From Georgenia sp. M64 (GTDB taxonomy: Bacteria > Actinomycetota > Actinomycetes > Actinomycetales > Actinomycetaceae), in NCBI RefSeq assembly GCF_038049925.1, contig NZ_CP145809.1, forward strand, positions 3,568,599 to 3,632,598: a stretch of 64,000 nucleotides of DNA, given 5' to 3'. Below the pieces are notes generated by a model. That model had not been told where the DNA came from. It saw only the letters and a program-made list of their open reading frames with translations, and searched no databases. Shown here piece after piece: positions 7,873-15,330 of this stretch (position 1 is its first letter; every line of letters starts with the position of its first letter). The position numbers and the translations under genes were made by a program.

Positions 7873-8636
7873 GCGCCTCGAGCGCGGCCACGGGCGCCGC
7901 CCTCGCCGGGAAGGTCGTCCTCGTCACTGGCGCCACCGGGGGCATCGGCTCGGCCACGGCCCACGCGGCCGCCACGGCCGGCGCCCGGGTGGCCGTGCAC
8001 CACCTGCGCGACGCCGAGCGCGCCGACGCCCTCGCCGCCGCCCTGCCGGGCGCGGGGCACGTCGTCGTCGAGGCCGACGTCACCGACCCCGGCGACGTCG
8101 AGGCGATGGTCGGCGCCGTCGTCGACCGGGCGGGGGCCCTGGACGTCCTGGTCAACAACGCCGGGATCATGGAGGACCAGCCGTTCCTCACCATGGACCT
8201 GACGGACTGGCGGCGCACGACGTCGGTGGACCTCGACGGGGTCTTCCTGTGCTGCCGCCACGCCGGCGCCCGCATGTGGGAGGGCGACGGCGGCGTCATC
8301 GTCAACGTCGCGTCCCAGCTCGCGTTCAAGGGGGCGGCCGGGTACGCCCCCTACGTGGCCGCCAAGGCCGGCGTGGTGGGGCTGACCCGCTCGCTGGCCC
8401 GCGAGCTCGGCCCGCGGGTGCGGGTCTGCGCGATCGCGCCGGGGCCGGTCGACTCCCCCATGACCGCGCCGTACCAGGACATGGCGTGGATCGCCGAGCG
8501 GACCGCGCCGCTGGTCGCCGGGCGCCTCGCCGACCCCGCGGAGGTGGCGGCCGCGATCGTGTTCCTCGCCTCCGACGCCGCGTCGCTCATGCACGGGCAG
8601 ACCCTGCACGCCAACGGCGGCGGGGTGCTCGCGTGA
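7869..8636 (+). CDS. Short-chain dehydrogenase/reductase (FabG-like)
   Basis: This 255-residue classical SDR starts with GTG 7869, overlapping the previous stop. The coenzyme motif TGATGGIG (near residue 20), NNAGIM, the catalytic Ser in NVASQLAF, and YAPYVAAK with catalytic Tyr and Lys are all present, followed by IAPGPVDSPM. By context it would oxidise the 3-hydroxyacyl-CoA made by the MaoC protein (or reduce the reverse way). FabG-like 3-oxoacyl reductase is the nearest generic function; NAD or NADP preference is uncertain, though the residue region HHLRD lacks a clear acidic NAD determinant. Confidence 0.9.
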   Translation: MSASSAATGAALAGKVVLVTGATGGIGSATAHAAATAGARVAVHHLRDAERADALAAALPGAGHVVVEADVTDPGDVEAMVGAVVDRAGALDVLVNNAGIMEDQPFLTMDLTDWRRTTSVDLDGVFLCCRHAGARMWEGDGGVIVNVASQLAFKGAAGYAPYVAAKAGVVGLTRSLARELGPRVRVCAIAPGPVDSPMTAPYQDMAWIAERTAPLVAGRLADPAEVAAAIVFLASDAASLMHGQTLHANGGGVLA

Positions 8637-9577
8637 CAAAGGTGCTCCTGCCGACGGCGATCCCGCTCGATCCGGAGCTGCCCGACGGCGTCGTCGCCGT
8701 TCCGTACGACCCGGCCGAGCCGGTGCCCATCGAGCACCGCGATGCCGAGGGCGTGGTCATCTGGGGCAACCCCCGACCGCGCCTGCGGGAGATGGCGACG
8801 GACCTGCCGCGGCTGCGGTGGGTGCAGTCCCTCGCCGCCGGGCCGGACGCGGCCCTCTCGGCCGGCTTCGCCGACGACGTCGTCCTGTGCGGCGGGGCCG
8901 GCCTGCACGACGCCCCGGTCACCGAGCACGCGCTCGCCCTGGTCCTCGCGCTCGTGCGGCGGCTGCCCGCCGCCGCGCAGGCGCAGCACGAGCACCGCTG
9001 GGCCCGCGAGCTCGGCGGTCGCCAGCCGCTCCACCCCGGCCGGCCGGTCACCACGCTCATCGGGGCCCGGGTGGTGCTGTGGGGGTTCGGCAGCATCGCC
9101 CAGCGCCTCGCCGGGGTCCTCACGTCCCTCGGCGCCGAGGTCCGCGGGGTCGCGCGCAGCGCGGGCACGCGGGCGGGCTACCCGGTTGCGGACGTCGATG
9201 ACGTCGAGAACGTGCTCGCCGGCGTGGACATCCTCGTCCTGCTCCTGCCCGGTCTGCCGGAGAACGAGAAGATCCTCGACGCGCGGCTCCTGTGCGCGCT
9301 GCCCGCCGGGGCGTACGTCGTCAACGTCGGGCGCGGCAGCACCGTGGACGAGGACGCCCTGCGCGAGTCGCTCGCGTGCGGCTGGCTCGCCGGCGCCGCC
9401 CTCGACGTCACAGCCACAGAGCCGCTCCCGGCCGACTCACCGCTCTGGGACGCGCCCAACGTCGTCATCACCCCGCACGCGGCCGGCGGCCGGCCGGTGG
9501 GGGCGGACGAGCTCGTCGCCGCGAACCTGCGGGCACTGGTCGACGGCGGGCCCGTGCGTAACGTCATCGACCGCTGA
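8633..9577 (+). CDS. D-isomer-specific 2-hydroxyacid dehydrogenase
   Basis: This 314-residue protein starts with GTG 8633 in a GTGA overlap and is the last gene of the CoA operon. The Rossmann motif VVLWGFGSIAQRLAG lies near residue 145. The catalytic set follows family order: Arg in VNVGRGSTVDED, an acidic residue in ALDVTATEPLP, and His in ITPHAAGG. It interconverts a 2-hydroxyacid and a 2-oxoacid with NAD(P)H. A close paralogue lies at 49162-50103 in this window, with the same opening (VLLPT/ILLPT) and the same GVVA and IPxEHRDA blocks. Its pathway link is only through gene order. Confidence 0.92.
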   Translation: MTKVLLPTAIPLDPELPDGVVAVPYDPAEPVPIEHRDAEGVVIWGNPRPRLREMATDLPRLRWVQSLAAGPDAALSAGFADDVVLCGGAGLHDAPVTEHALALVLALVRRLPAAAQAQHEHRWARELGGRQPLHPGRPVTTLIGARVVLWGFGSIAQRLAGVLTSLGAEVRGVARSAGTRAGYPVADVDDVENVLAGVDILVLLLPGLPENEKILDARLLCALPAGAYVVNVGRGSTVDEDALRESLACGWLAGAALDVTATEPLPADSPLWDAPNVVITPHAAGGRPVGADELVAANLRALVDGGPVRNVIDR

Positions 9578-9784
9578 TCTGCAGGCGAGTAGCTGGATTT
9601 TTCTGCCACCTACTCAATCACTCGGTGAGCCATTGTCGGGGAATGCCGAGTCCGCGTCTCGCGGGCGGACCCGGTCCAGCCTGACTGGCTGAGGTTAGTT
9701 CATCCCGGCATCGGACCTCACCCACCTAACTACCAACTTTAAGGCGCTGGTCAAGCTGCCGAACTTGAGTCGAGACTGCGGCTT

Positions 9785-10321
9785 CTATAGTGGCACAATC
9801 TCGAGGCTATCTCCGTATACGAAACTGCCGTCCTTTATGTGGCGACGAAGAGGAAAAATAACCTCATATTCACTCACATACCCGGATGTGCCATCACGCG
9901 CGTAGATGCGCACAATGAGGGAGTTTTCTTGGTCGTTTGCCCAAAGGGTGTCGAGGTCGTCATGGAAGCGGATCCGGCGCGCATGTCGAGCCTCCGTGTC
10001 TCCCTTGCGCTTTCCCGGGAGAACAGAGCCTGGCGTGGAGTGCAATCGTAAGGGCTTCAGGACACGCACCTGCCCCTCGGGCACCTTTCTGGGGTGGTCT
10101 AGGTACGCCAGGGCCTGGAAGTCAACGGCGGCGCGTTTGCTCATATTGACTACCTTGATTCGGAAACTGTTTCCCCCGCTATCTCGTGGCGTACGGGCTA
10201 TCTCGGTAGAAATAATCAGTTTCGGCCGAATTCTCTTCATGGCACCAAGGAAGACAACTGAGGCAACGAGGCTCGCCATCGACCCCAGACCGAGCGAGAG
10301 TAGGACGTCAGAACCGGTCAT
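9785..10321 (-). CDS. Hypothetical protein with one N-terminal membrane segment
   Basis: This 178-residue protein is not recognised. Starting at ATG 10321 gives MTGSDVLLSLGLGSMASLV, a single hydrophobic segment, then basic residues (KRIRPKLIIS) and a soluble domain rich in beta-type sequence (FRIKVVNMSKRAAVDFQALAYLD; YVSEYEVIFPLRRH). This resembles a small membrane-anchored beta-sandwich protein with a cytoplasmic or external tail. No ribosome site is evident at 10321 or at the next in-frame ATG (10369), so the start is uncertain. G+C is visibly lower than in the genes on both sides, suggesting acquisition. Function unknown. Confidence 0.55.
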   Translation of the reverse strand: MTGSDVLLSLGLGSMASLVASVVFLGAMKRIRPKLIISTEIARTPRDSGGNSFRIKVVNMSKRAAVDFQALAYLDHPRKVPEGQVRVLKPLRLHSTPGSVLPGKRKGDTEARHARRIRFHDDLDTLWANDQENSLIVRIYARDGTSGYVSEYEVIFPLRRHIKDGSFVYGDSLEIVPL

Positions 10322-10431
10322 GTCCGCAACTGTAGGGGCTTGAGCAGCGGAACTTGTGGGTATCGCCATGCGAAGTGGAGCGGAGTGGCGTATGGTGCGT
10401 CCACAGGCATCGCGGAGAAGAAGGAGTCTCG

Positions 10432-10461
10432 ATGTTCTACTTCGATGAGGAAGAGGAGTAG
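10432..10461 (+). CDS. Possible 9-residue micro-ORF
   Basis: ATG 10432 opens MFYFDEEEE followed by TAG. AAGGAG at 10421-10426 is a full-strength ribosome site at good spacing, and a 50-bp perfect palindrome follows 29 bp after the stop. The combination of strong initiation signal, tiny acidic frame and downstream hairpin looks like a leader peptide or micro-protein gene, but nothing after the hairpin is an obvious target. Could be chance. Confidence 0.25.
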   Translation: MFYFDEEEE

Positions 10462-10490
10462 CCATTTGGCGGCTGCCTCTATCTAGGACA

Positions 10491-10540
10491 ACGAGTATGG
10501 GCCAGGTCGACAGTTGACTGTCGACCTGGCCCATACTCGT
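10491..10540. terminator. 50-bp perfect palindrome, probable terminator
   Basis: Two 24-bp arms, beginning ACGAGTATGGGCC on the left, are perfectly complementary around a 2-base centre. There is no T run. It follows the micro-ORF and precedes about 200 bp (10541-10747) in which I see no gene. It could serve as a terminator for the MFS gene arriving from the right as well. Confidence 0.6.
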
Positions 10541-10747
10541 CACTCAAGGCGCCCAGATCCCTCCGCGCGGAGCGTAGCTCAACACGTCAACGCTGTAGAC
10601 CAGTCGACCTCGCACAGTCGGACCGACTGGTGCACTGAACTCTCAGCCCCCTGCTCGTGCCTCAAGCGTGGAAGGTACCGCCGACCAAGTAAGTAGTGAC
10701 GGAGGTGGCCACTTATCGGCAGTGGGCGGGAAGGCCCGAAGTCGCCT

Positions 10748-12148
10748 CTACGCCGACGAGCTCCGCTGCTGCGCGTCCGTCGCCCCGAGCGCGTCCCGCA
10801 CCTCGGCGCGCCCGCGCCGCTCGGCGGCCCGGTCCTGCGCCGCCGCCGCGCGCACGGCGGCGTCCCGCTCGACCTCGAGCACGTGCCGCTCCCCCGGTCC
10901 GACCATGGAGAAGTGCGGGTGCTCGCTACGCGAGTAGTGCACCTCCACGTCCCACGTCTTCCGCGCCCACAGCGCCGCAATCACCGCCACGACGAGCGCG
11001 GCGATCGCACCCACTCCCACGGACCAGCGCGGCCCCCAGGTGTCGGCGATCCACCCCACCAGCGGCGAGCCGATGGGCGTGGTGCCCATGAAGACCATCA
11101 TGTACAGGCTCATCACACGCCCGCGCATGGCGGGCTCGGTGGACATCTGCACGGTGGCGTTGGCGGCGGTCATCATCGTCAGTGAGCTCAGGCCCACCAG
11201 GGCGCTCGCCGCCGCGTAGAGCTCGAACGTGGGCGCGAGGGCCTGCATGCCTGAGGCCACCCCGAACCCGAACGCCGCGATGATGACCAGCCGCACGCGC
11301 GGGCGCTTGCGGCGGGCGGCCAGCAGCGCCCCAGCGAGCGAGCCGATCGCCAGAACCGAGCCGAGCACGCCGTACTCCTCGGCGCCCCGGCCGAAGACCT
11401 CGGTGGCCATGACCGCGGAGGTGAGCTGGAAGTTCAGGCCGAGCGAACCCACGATCCCGACCACGAACAGGATGACCATGATGTCGCTGCGCCCGCGCAC
11501 GTACGCCAGGCCGTCGCGCACCCGGCCCTTGCCGCGGGGCGAGTGCGGCAGCTCGTGCAGCTCACCCACCCGCATGAGCCCGAGCGCCAGGATGGTCGCG
11601 GCGAAGGTGACCGCGTTGATGACGAACACCCACCCGGTGCCCACCGCGGCGATGAGGAACCCGGCGACCGCCGGCCCGATGAGCCGGGCGATGTTGAACG
11701 AGGTGGAGTTCAGCCCGACGGCGTTGGGCAGGGAGTCGGCCGGGACCATCTCCGAGACGAAGGTCTGCCGCGCGGGTCCGTCGAACGAGGTCACGGTGCC
11801 CAGGAGAAATGCGAAGACGTAGACGTGCCACAGCTCGGCGGCGCCGGCGAGCACGAGCGCCCCCAGGGCGCCGGCGAGGACGCCTTGCAGGGCCTGGGTG
11901 GTCATGAGCAGCTTGCGCAGCGGCAGCCGGTCGGCCAGCACGCCCGCGTAGGGGCTGAAGATCAGCACCGGCAGGAACTGCAGGCCGGTGACGACACCGA
12001 CGGCGAACCCGTCGTTGTCCGTCAGGACCGTCAGCACCAGCCAGCTCTGGGCGACGCGCTGCATCCAGGTGCCGACGTTGGCCACGAGCGCCCCGGCGAA
12101 CCACAGCCGGTAGTTGAAGTACCGCAGCGAGTAGAAGGTGCGCGTCAT
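10748..12148 (-). CDS. MFS transporter, enterobactin-exporter-like (EntS/DHA3 type)
   Basis: This 466-residue major facilitator protein starts at ATG 12148, overlapping the marR stop (ATGA). It opens FYSLRYFNYRLWFAG and has about twelve membrane segments. Motif A-type loops are present (GVLADRLPLRKLL and PLVGWIADTWGPRW), with FVSEMVPADSLPNAVGLNS between segments 4 and 5, the DHA3/EntS family signature. The C-terminal tail after the last helix is long and charged (KTWDVEVHYSRSEHPHFSM onward). With a coupled MarR repressor it is most likely a drug or metabolite efflux pump; siderophore export is an alternative. Confidence 0.9.
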   Translation of the reverse strand: MTRTFYSLRYFNYRLWFAGALVANVGTWMQRVAQSWLVLTVLTDNDGFAVGVVTGLQFLPVLIFSPYAGVLADRLPLRKLLMTTQALQGVLAGALGALVLAGAAELWHVYVFAFLLGTVTSFDGPARQTFVSEMVPADSLPNAVGLNSTSFNIARLIGPAVAGFLIAAVGTGWVFVINAVTFAATILALGLMRVGELHELPHSPRGKGRVRDGLAYVRGRSDIMVILFVVGIVGSLGLNFQLTSAVMATEVFGRGAEEYGVLGSVLAIGSLAGALLAARRKRPRVRLVIIAAFGFGVASGMQALAPTFELYAAASALVGLSSLTMMTAANATVQMSTEPAMRGRVMSLYMMVFMGTTPIGSPLVGWIADTWGPRWSVGVGAIAALVVAVIAALWARKTWDVEVHYSRSEHPHFSMVGPGERHVLEVERDAAVRAAAAQDRAAERRGRAEVRDALGATDAQQRSSSA

Positions 12149-12567
12149 CCCTCGGTCATCCTCCTCAGGATCTCGGCGGCCCGGCCCACGGTGTCCCGCT
12201 CGTCCGTGCTCAGCCCGGCGAGGGCCTGGTTGAGCCAGGCGTTGCGGCGCCGCTTGGTCTCGGCGACCACCTCGCGGCCGGCGTCGGTGATCGTCACGAC
12301 GACGCCGCGCCCGTCCGTCGGGTGCTTGGTGCGGGCGACGAGCCCGGCCTCCTCGAGCGCGGCGACGGTGCGCGTCATCGACGGCGCCTGGACACGCTCG
12401 CGCTCGGCGAGCTCGCCCGGGCTCAGCGGCCCGACGTGGACGAGCGCGGCCAGGACGGCGTACTGGGACTCGGTGCACGAGGAGACGAGCTCGCGGCGCA
12501 GGCGGCGGGAGAGTCGCAGGGTGGCGACGCGCAGGTTGGTGGCGAGGTCGGGCGCAGGAGAAGTCAT
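12145..12567 (-). CDS. MarR-family transcriptional regulator
   Basis: This 140-residue protein has the winged helix at residues 30-100: TESQYAVLAALVHVGPLS, then ELAERERVQAPSMTRTVAALEEAGLV (recognition helix) and KHPTDGRGVVVTITDAG (wing, with the conserved DxR). It precedes and overlaps the MFS gene, the classic arrangement for ligand-relieved repression of an efflux pump. An inverted repeat with CTTAGC arms lies directly upstream. Confidence 0.92.
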   Translation of the reverse strand: MTSPAPDLATNLRVATLRLSRRLRRELVSSCTESQYAVLAALVHVGPLSPGELAERERVQAPSMTRTVAALEEAGLVARTKHPTDGRGVVVTITDAGREVVAETKRRRNAWLNQALAGLSTDERDTVGRAAEILRRMTEG

Positions 12568-12572
12568 CGGTC

Positions 12573-12600
12573 CTTAGCCTAGGTCATTACCTCTGCTAAG
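12573..12600. promoter_or_regulatory. Inverted-repeat operator/promoter region of marR-MFS
   Basis: CTTAGC (12573-12578) and GCTAAG (12595-12600) are perfect inverted arms around 16 bp that contain, on the minus strand, a -10-like TAATGA. It lies 6 bp upstream of the marR ATG, the usual place for an autoregulatory MarR dimer site. Confidence 0.5.
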
Positions 12601-12626
12601 TAAACCGCAAGACGGCGTGAGGCCGG

Positions 12627-12785
12627 CTACTCCCCCACCGTCGTGTCGAGCAGGTCGAACGTCTCCGCCGCCCACGGGAAGCCCCACGTGAACAACGCGT
12701 AGACGACGGCGGCCGCGAGGACCAGCGCCTCGACCGCTTTGAGCCAGCGCGGCCCGGGCAGGATCCGCCAGATGGTCGCGTACAT
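12627..12785 (-). CDS. Small membrane protein downstream of sortase E
   Basis: This 52-residue protein opens MYATIWRILPGP, has one hydrophobic helix (VEALVLAAAVVYALFTWGF), and ends in an acidic tail. Its ATG overlaps the sortase stop (ATGA), so the two are translationally coupled. Short proteins of this shape commonly follow class E sortases in actinobacteria; their function is not known to me. A role as sortase partner or a neighbour-only association are both possible. Confidence 0.75.
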   Translation of the reverse strand: MYATIWRILPGPRWLKAVEALVLAAAVVYALFTWGFPWAAETFDLLDTTVGE

Positions 12786-13537
12786 CAGCTCGTCTCCAGC
12801 TCGGCCGGCTTGCCCTCGGACCGCGGGATCCACCCGGTCAGCTCGGCGTGGGTGATCCACCGCTCGCGGGTGCTCCACAGCGGGTGGCAGGTGGTGAAGG
12901 TCAGGAGCCGCTGCGTGGGCTCGGCGGCGGGGTCGCCCGGAACGGGGGCGATGACGTCCACCTGCTGCGGCAGCACGATGTAGTCCTCCCGCACCTCGTA
13001 GATGAGCCAGGCCTCGGCGGTCTCGACGATCACCGGGTCGCCCTCGACGAGCTGGTCGACGTTGTGGAACGCGGCGCCGTAGCTCTGTCGGTGGGCGGCG
13101 AGGGCGAAGTTGCCGACGTCGCCCGGCATGGCGGTGTCGGGGTAGTGGCCGGCGGCGCCGGTGTTGAGGACGTCCATGCCCACGCCCTGGGTGATGGGCA
13201 CCCGGTAGTCGGCGCCCCACCGCGGCACGTGGAGGGTCGCGAAGCCCTCACCTTCCCCGACCGGCGCCACGGCCGGGGGCGCGTCGGTACGCGGCTCGGC
13301 AGGGGCCTCGACAGACGGCGTCTCGAAGCTCCGCTCGATCTGCTCGACGGCGGCGGCCTGGTCGTCGCTGACCGCGACGTCGGTCCACCACACCTGCCAG
13401 ACGACGAAGAGGCCCAGCAGGAGCCCGGCGGTCAGCAGCAGCTCCCCGACGAAGCCGATCAGGGCGGCCACGGGGCCTCGCCTGCGCGCAGGACGGGCGC
13501 GACGCTCCCGGCGAGGCGGCGCCTCAACTGCTGTCAT
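12785..13537 (-). CDS. srtE: Class E sortase
   Basis: This 250-residue cysteine transpeptidase covalently anchors surface proteins to the peptidoglycan. A basic N-terminus (PPRRERRARPARRRG) precedes one membrane segment (about residues 25-50). A linker rich in Pro/Ala/Glu leads to the sortase barrel. Catalytic residues visible in order: His in ALAAHRQSYG, Cys217 in LTFTTCHPLW, and Arg in TRERW. The TLTTC-like box followed by P-L-W is the class E pattern. Start ATG 13537 overlaps the stop of an upstream 39-codon gene. An LPDTG substrate candidate is encoded at 18781-19302. Confidence 0.92.
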   Translation of the reverse strand: MTAVEAPPRRERRARPARRRGPVAALIGFVGELLLTAGLLLGLFVVWQVWWTDVAVSDDQAAAVEQIERSFETPSVEAPAEPRTDAPPAVAPVGEGEGFATLHVPRWGADYRVPITQGVGMDVLNTGAAGHYPDTAMPGDVGNFALAAHRQSYGAAFHNVDQLVEGDPVIVETAEAWLIYEVREDYIVLPQQVDVIAPVPGDPAAEPTQRLLTFTTCHPLWSTRERWITHAELTGWIPRSEGKPAELETS

Positions 13538-13653
13538 ACGAAGAGAAGGTAGATGAGCACCGCGGTCGCAACCACCATCACCCCGAGAGCCACGTACTCC
13601 ACCCGCCGCCAGAAGCGCATTCTCTCGTTGTACGACCGTCGCCTGTTCGCCAT
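13534..13653 (-). CDS. 39-residue single-pass membrane protein upstream of sortase E
   Basis: The frame from ATG 13653 reads MANRRRSYNERMRFWRRVEY and then one membrane helix to LIYLLFV. Its stop overlaps the sortase ATG in an ATGA. GGGAGGA lies eight bases upstream, a strong ribosome site. The positive-inside pattern (eight Arg in the first 17 residues) predicts N-in/C-out topology. I do not recognise the family. Coupled position suggests it acts with, or sets expression of, the sortase. Confidence 0.6.
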   Translation of the reverse strand: MANRRRSYNERMRFWRRVEYVALGVMVVATAVLIYLLFV

Positions 13654-13859
13654 GCCCGTATCCTCCCAGGTTGCGGAGGCAATTCTCCACCTCGCCCGTC
13701 CCAAAGGAATTCATCGTGCCCGAACCGTGATTTCGCTTCCCCTATTCGGGGGAGGACCTTAGGTACGACCTCCGGCGATCCGGCGCCGATAGCATGACGG
13801 CAGCCGCGTCGGTCCCACGAGGGTCGGCGCGATGCCGGAGACACAGGTGGGCGGGGACC

Positions 13860-15071
13860 ATGCAGCGACTGACCGGGATCGAGCGGAACTACGCGTGGGG
13901 GTCCTTCGAGGCGATCCAGCGGCTCCTGGGCAAGTCCCCCACGGACCGCCGGGTGGCCGAGCTGTGGTTCGGCGCCCACCCGGACGCCCCGGCCCTTCTC
14001 GCCGACGCCGAGGACGGCAGCGCACCGCGCGACCTCCGCTCGCTCATCGAGGCGGACCCCGAGGGATGCCTCGGCGAGGATGTCGTCTCCCGGTTCGGCC
14101 CCCGGCTGCCCTATTTGCTCAAGCTCATCGCCCCAGCCAAGCCGCTCTCCCTCCAGGTGCACCCCAGCCTTGAGCGCGCCCAGGAGAAGTTCGCCGAGGA
14201 GAACGCCACGGGGATCGCGATGGACGACCCCCGGCGCAACTACCGGGATCCCAACCACAAGCCCGAGATGGTCTTCGCGCTCAACACGTTCGAGGCCGTG
14301 TGCGGGTTCCGGGCGCCGCGCCGCGCCACCGAGCTCCTCGCCGACCTCGACGCCCCGCTCGCCCGCCGCCTCCGCGACCTCCTGCACGCCGAGCCGACGG
14401 CTGTCGGCGTGCGGTGGGCGTTCACGTCGTTGCTCGACCCCAACACCCGGCCGACGCCGGGCGAGGTTCAGGAACTGGTCGCCGCCTGCGCCGCCCGCCT
14501 CGACCGTGGCTCCCCGTCACCGCGCGCTGACTCCACCGTCGTGCATCTCGCCAAGGACTTTCCCAGCGACCCCGGGGTCGTTGCCACGCTCCTCCTCAAC
14601 CCGGTCACTCTGCAGCCCGGCGACTCCCTGTTCATCCCTGCCGGCGGGGTCCACGCCTACCTGCACGGGCTGGGCGTGGAGATCATGGCCTCGTCCGACA
14701 ACGTCCTCCGGGCGGGCCTCACCGAGAAGCACATCGACGTCGACGAGTTGCTCGATTGCGTCGACTATGTGGCCGCTCCCCCGATCCGCCCGGCGCCGGA
14801 GATCTTCCACGGGGCGACTCGGGTCTACTACGCACCCGTGGACGACTTCGAGCTCTCGGTGACGGATCTGGCCGACGAGAACGGAGAGCCGCACCACCCC
14901 CTGCCGGGGCGCGGACCCCGGATCCTGCTGTGCCTGGACGGCGAGATCGAGATCTCGTCGACCTCGGGCACCATCCCGCTACGCCGCGGCGAGGCAATCT
15001 TCGTGCGGGCCGACGAGGGACGACTCACCGGCCATGGTCGCGGACGGATCATCCAGGCGGACGTCCCGTAA
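13860..15071 (+). CDS. manA: Mannose-6-phosphate isomerase, class I
   Basis: This 403-residue zinc enzyme interconverts fructose-6-phosphate and mannose-6-phosphate, feeding GDP-mannose and hence glycans. Landmarks: RNYAWGSFEAI at the N-terminus, ELWFGAHPDAPA, LSLQVHPS (zinc-binding Gln and His), NHKPEMVFAL (zinc Glu), and PAGGVHAYLHGLGVEIMASSD (zinc His). ATG 13860 is chosen because it begins at the conserved N-terminus; earlier in-frame codons add 22 basic residues with no family match. It opens the polysaccharide region, though it may serve general metabolism. Confidence 0.93.
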   Translation: MQRLTGIERNYAWGSFEAIQRLLGKSPTDRRVAELWFGAHPDAPALLADAEDGSAPRDLRSLIEADPEGCLGEDVVSRFGPRLPYLLKLIAPAKPLSLQVHPSLERAQEKFAEENATGIAMDDPRRNYRDPNHKPEMVFALNTFEAVCGFRAPRRATELLADLDAPLARRLRDLLHAEPTAVGVRWAFTSLLDPNTRPTPGEVQELVAACAARLDRGSPSPRADSTVVHLAKDFPSDPGVVATLLLNPVTLQPGDSLFIPAGGVHAYLHGLGVEIMASSDNVLRAGLTEKHIDVDELLDCVDYVAAPPIRPAPEIFHGATRVYYAPVDDFELSVTDLADENGEPHHPLPGRGPRILLCLDGEIEISSTSGTIPLRRGEAIFVRADEGRLTGHGRGRIIQADVP

Positions 15072-15228
15072 CTCTGCGCCGCACGAACCGCGTTCGTGGT
15101 GATGTCCCGATATTGCCTGCGCGAGTACGTGCGAACAGGTCGCGAAGCGCTGCCGAACAAATAGGCAGGACGCATCCCCACTTCTTGTGATGTGTGGCAA
15201 ATCCCTCGGACCGAATACTGACCCGCGG

Positions 15229-15258
15229 TTCCGTAAACGAGCGGGCGGCCCCTAGAAT
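15229..15258 (+). promoter_or_regulatory. Candidate promoter of the polysaccharide locus
   Basis: TTCCGT (15229-15234) and TAGAAT (15253-15258) are 18 bp apart, 73 bp before the dehydratase ATG, in the 259-bp gap after manA. The -10 is strong; the -35 is moderate. Confidence 0.4.
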
Positions 15259-15330
15259 CAGGGCTGGTTCGATCTGGCCGGGGGGCCGCACAACCGCACG
15301 GATTCGCGGTACCGAGGGAGCACGTTCGCA

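Noticed and set aside
10568..10600. tRNA-like start (GGAGCGTAGCTCAAC)
   Set aside because: No matching acceptor stem, anticodon arm or T-arm follows within 80 bp.
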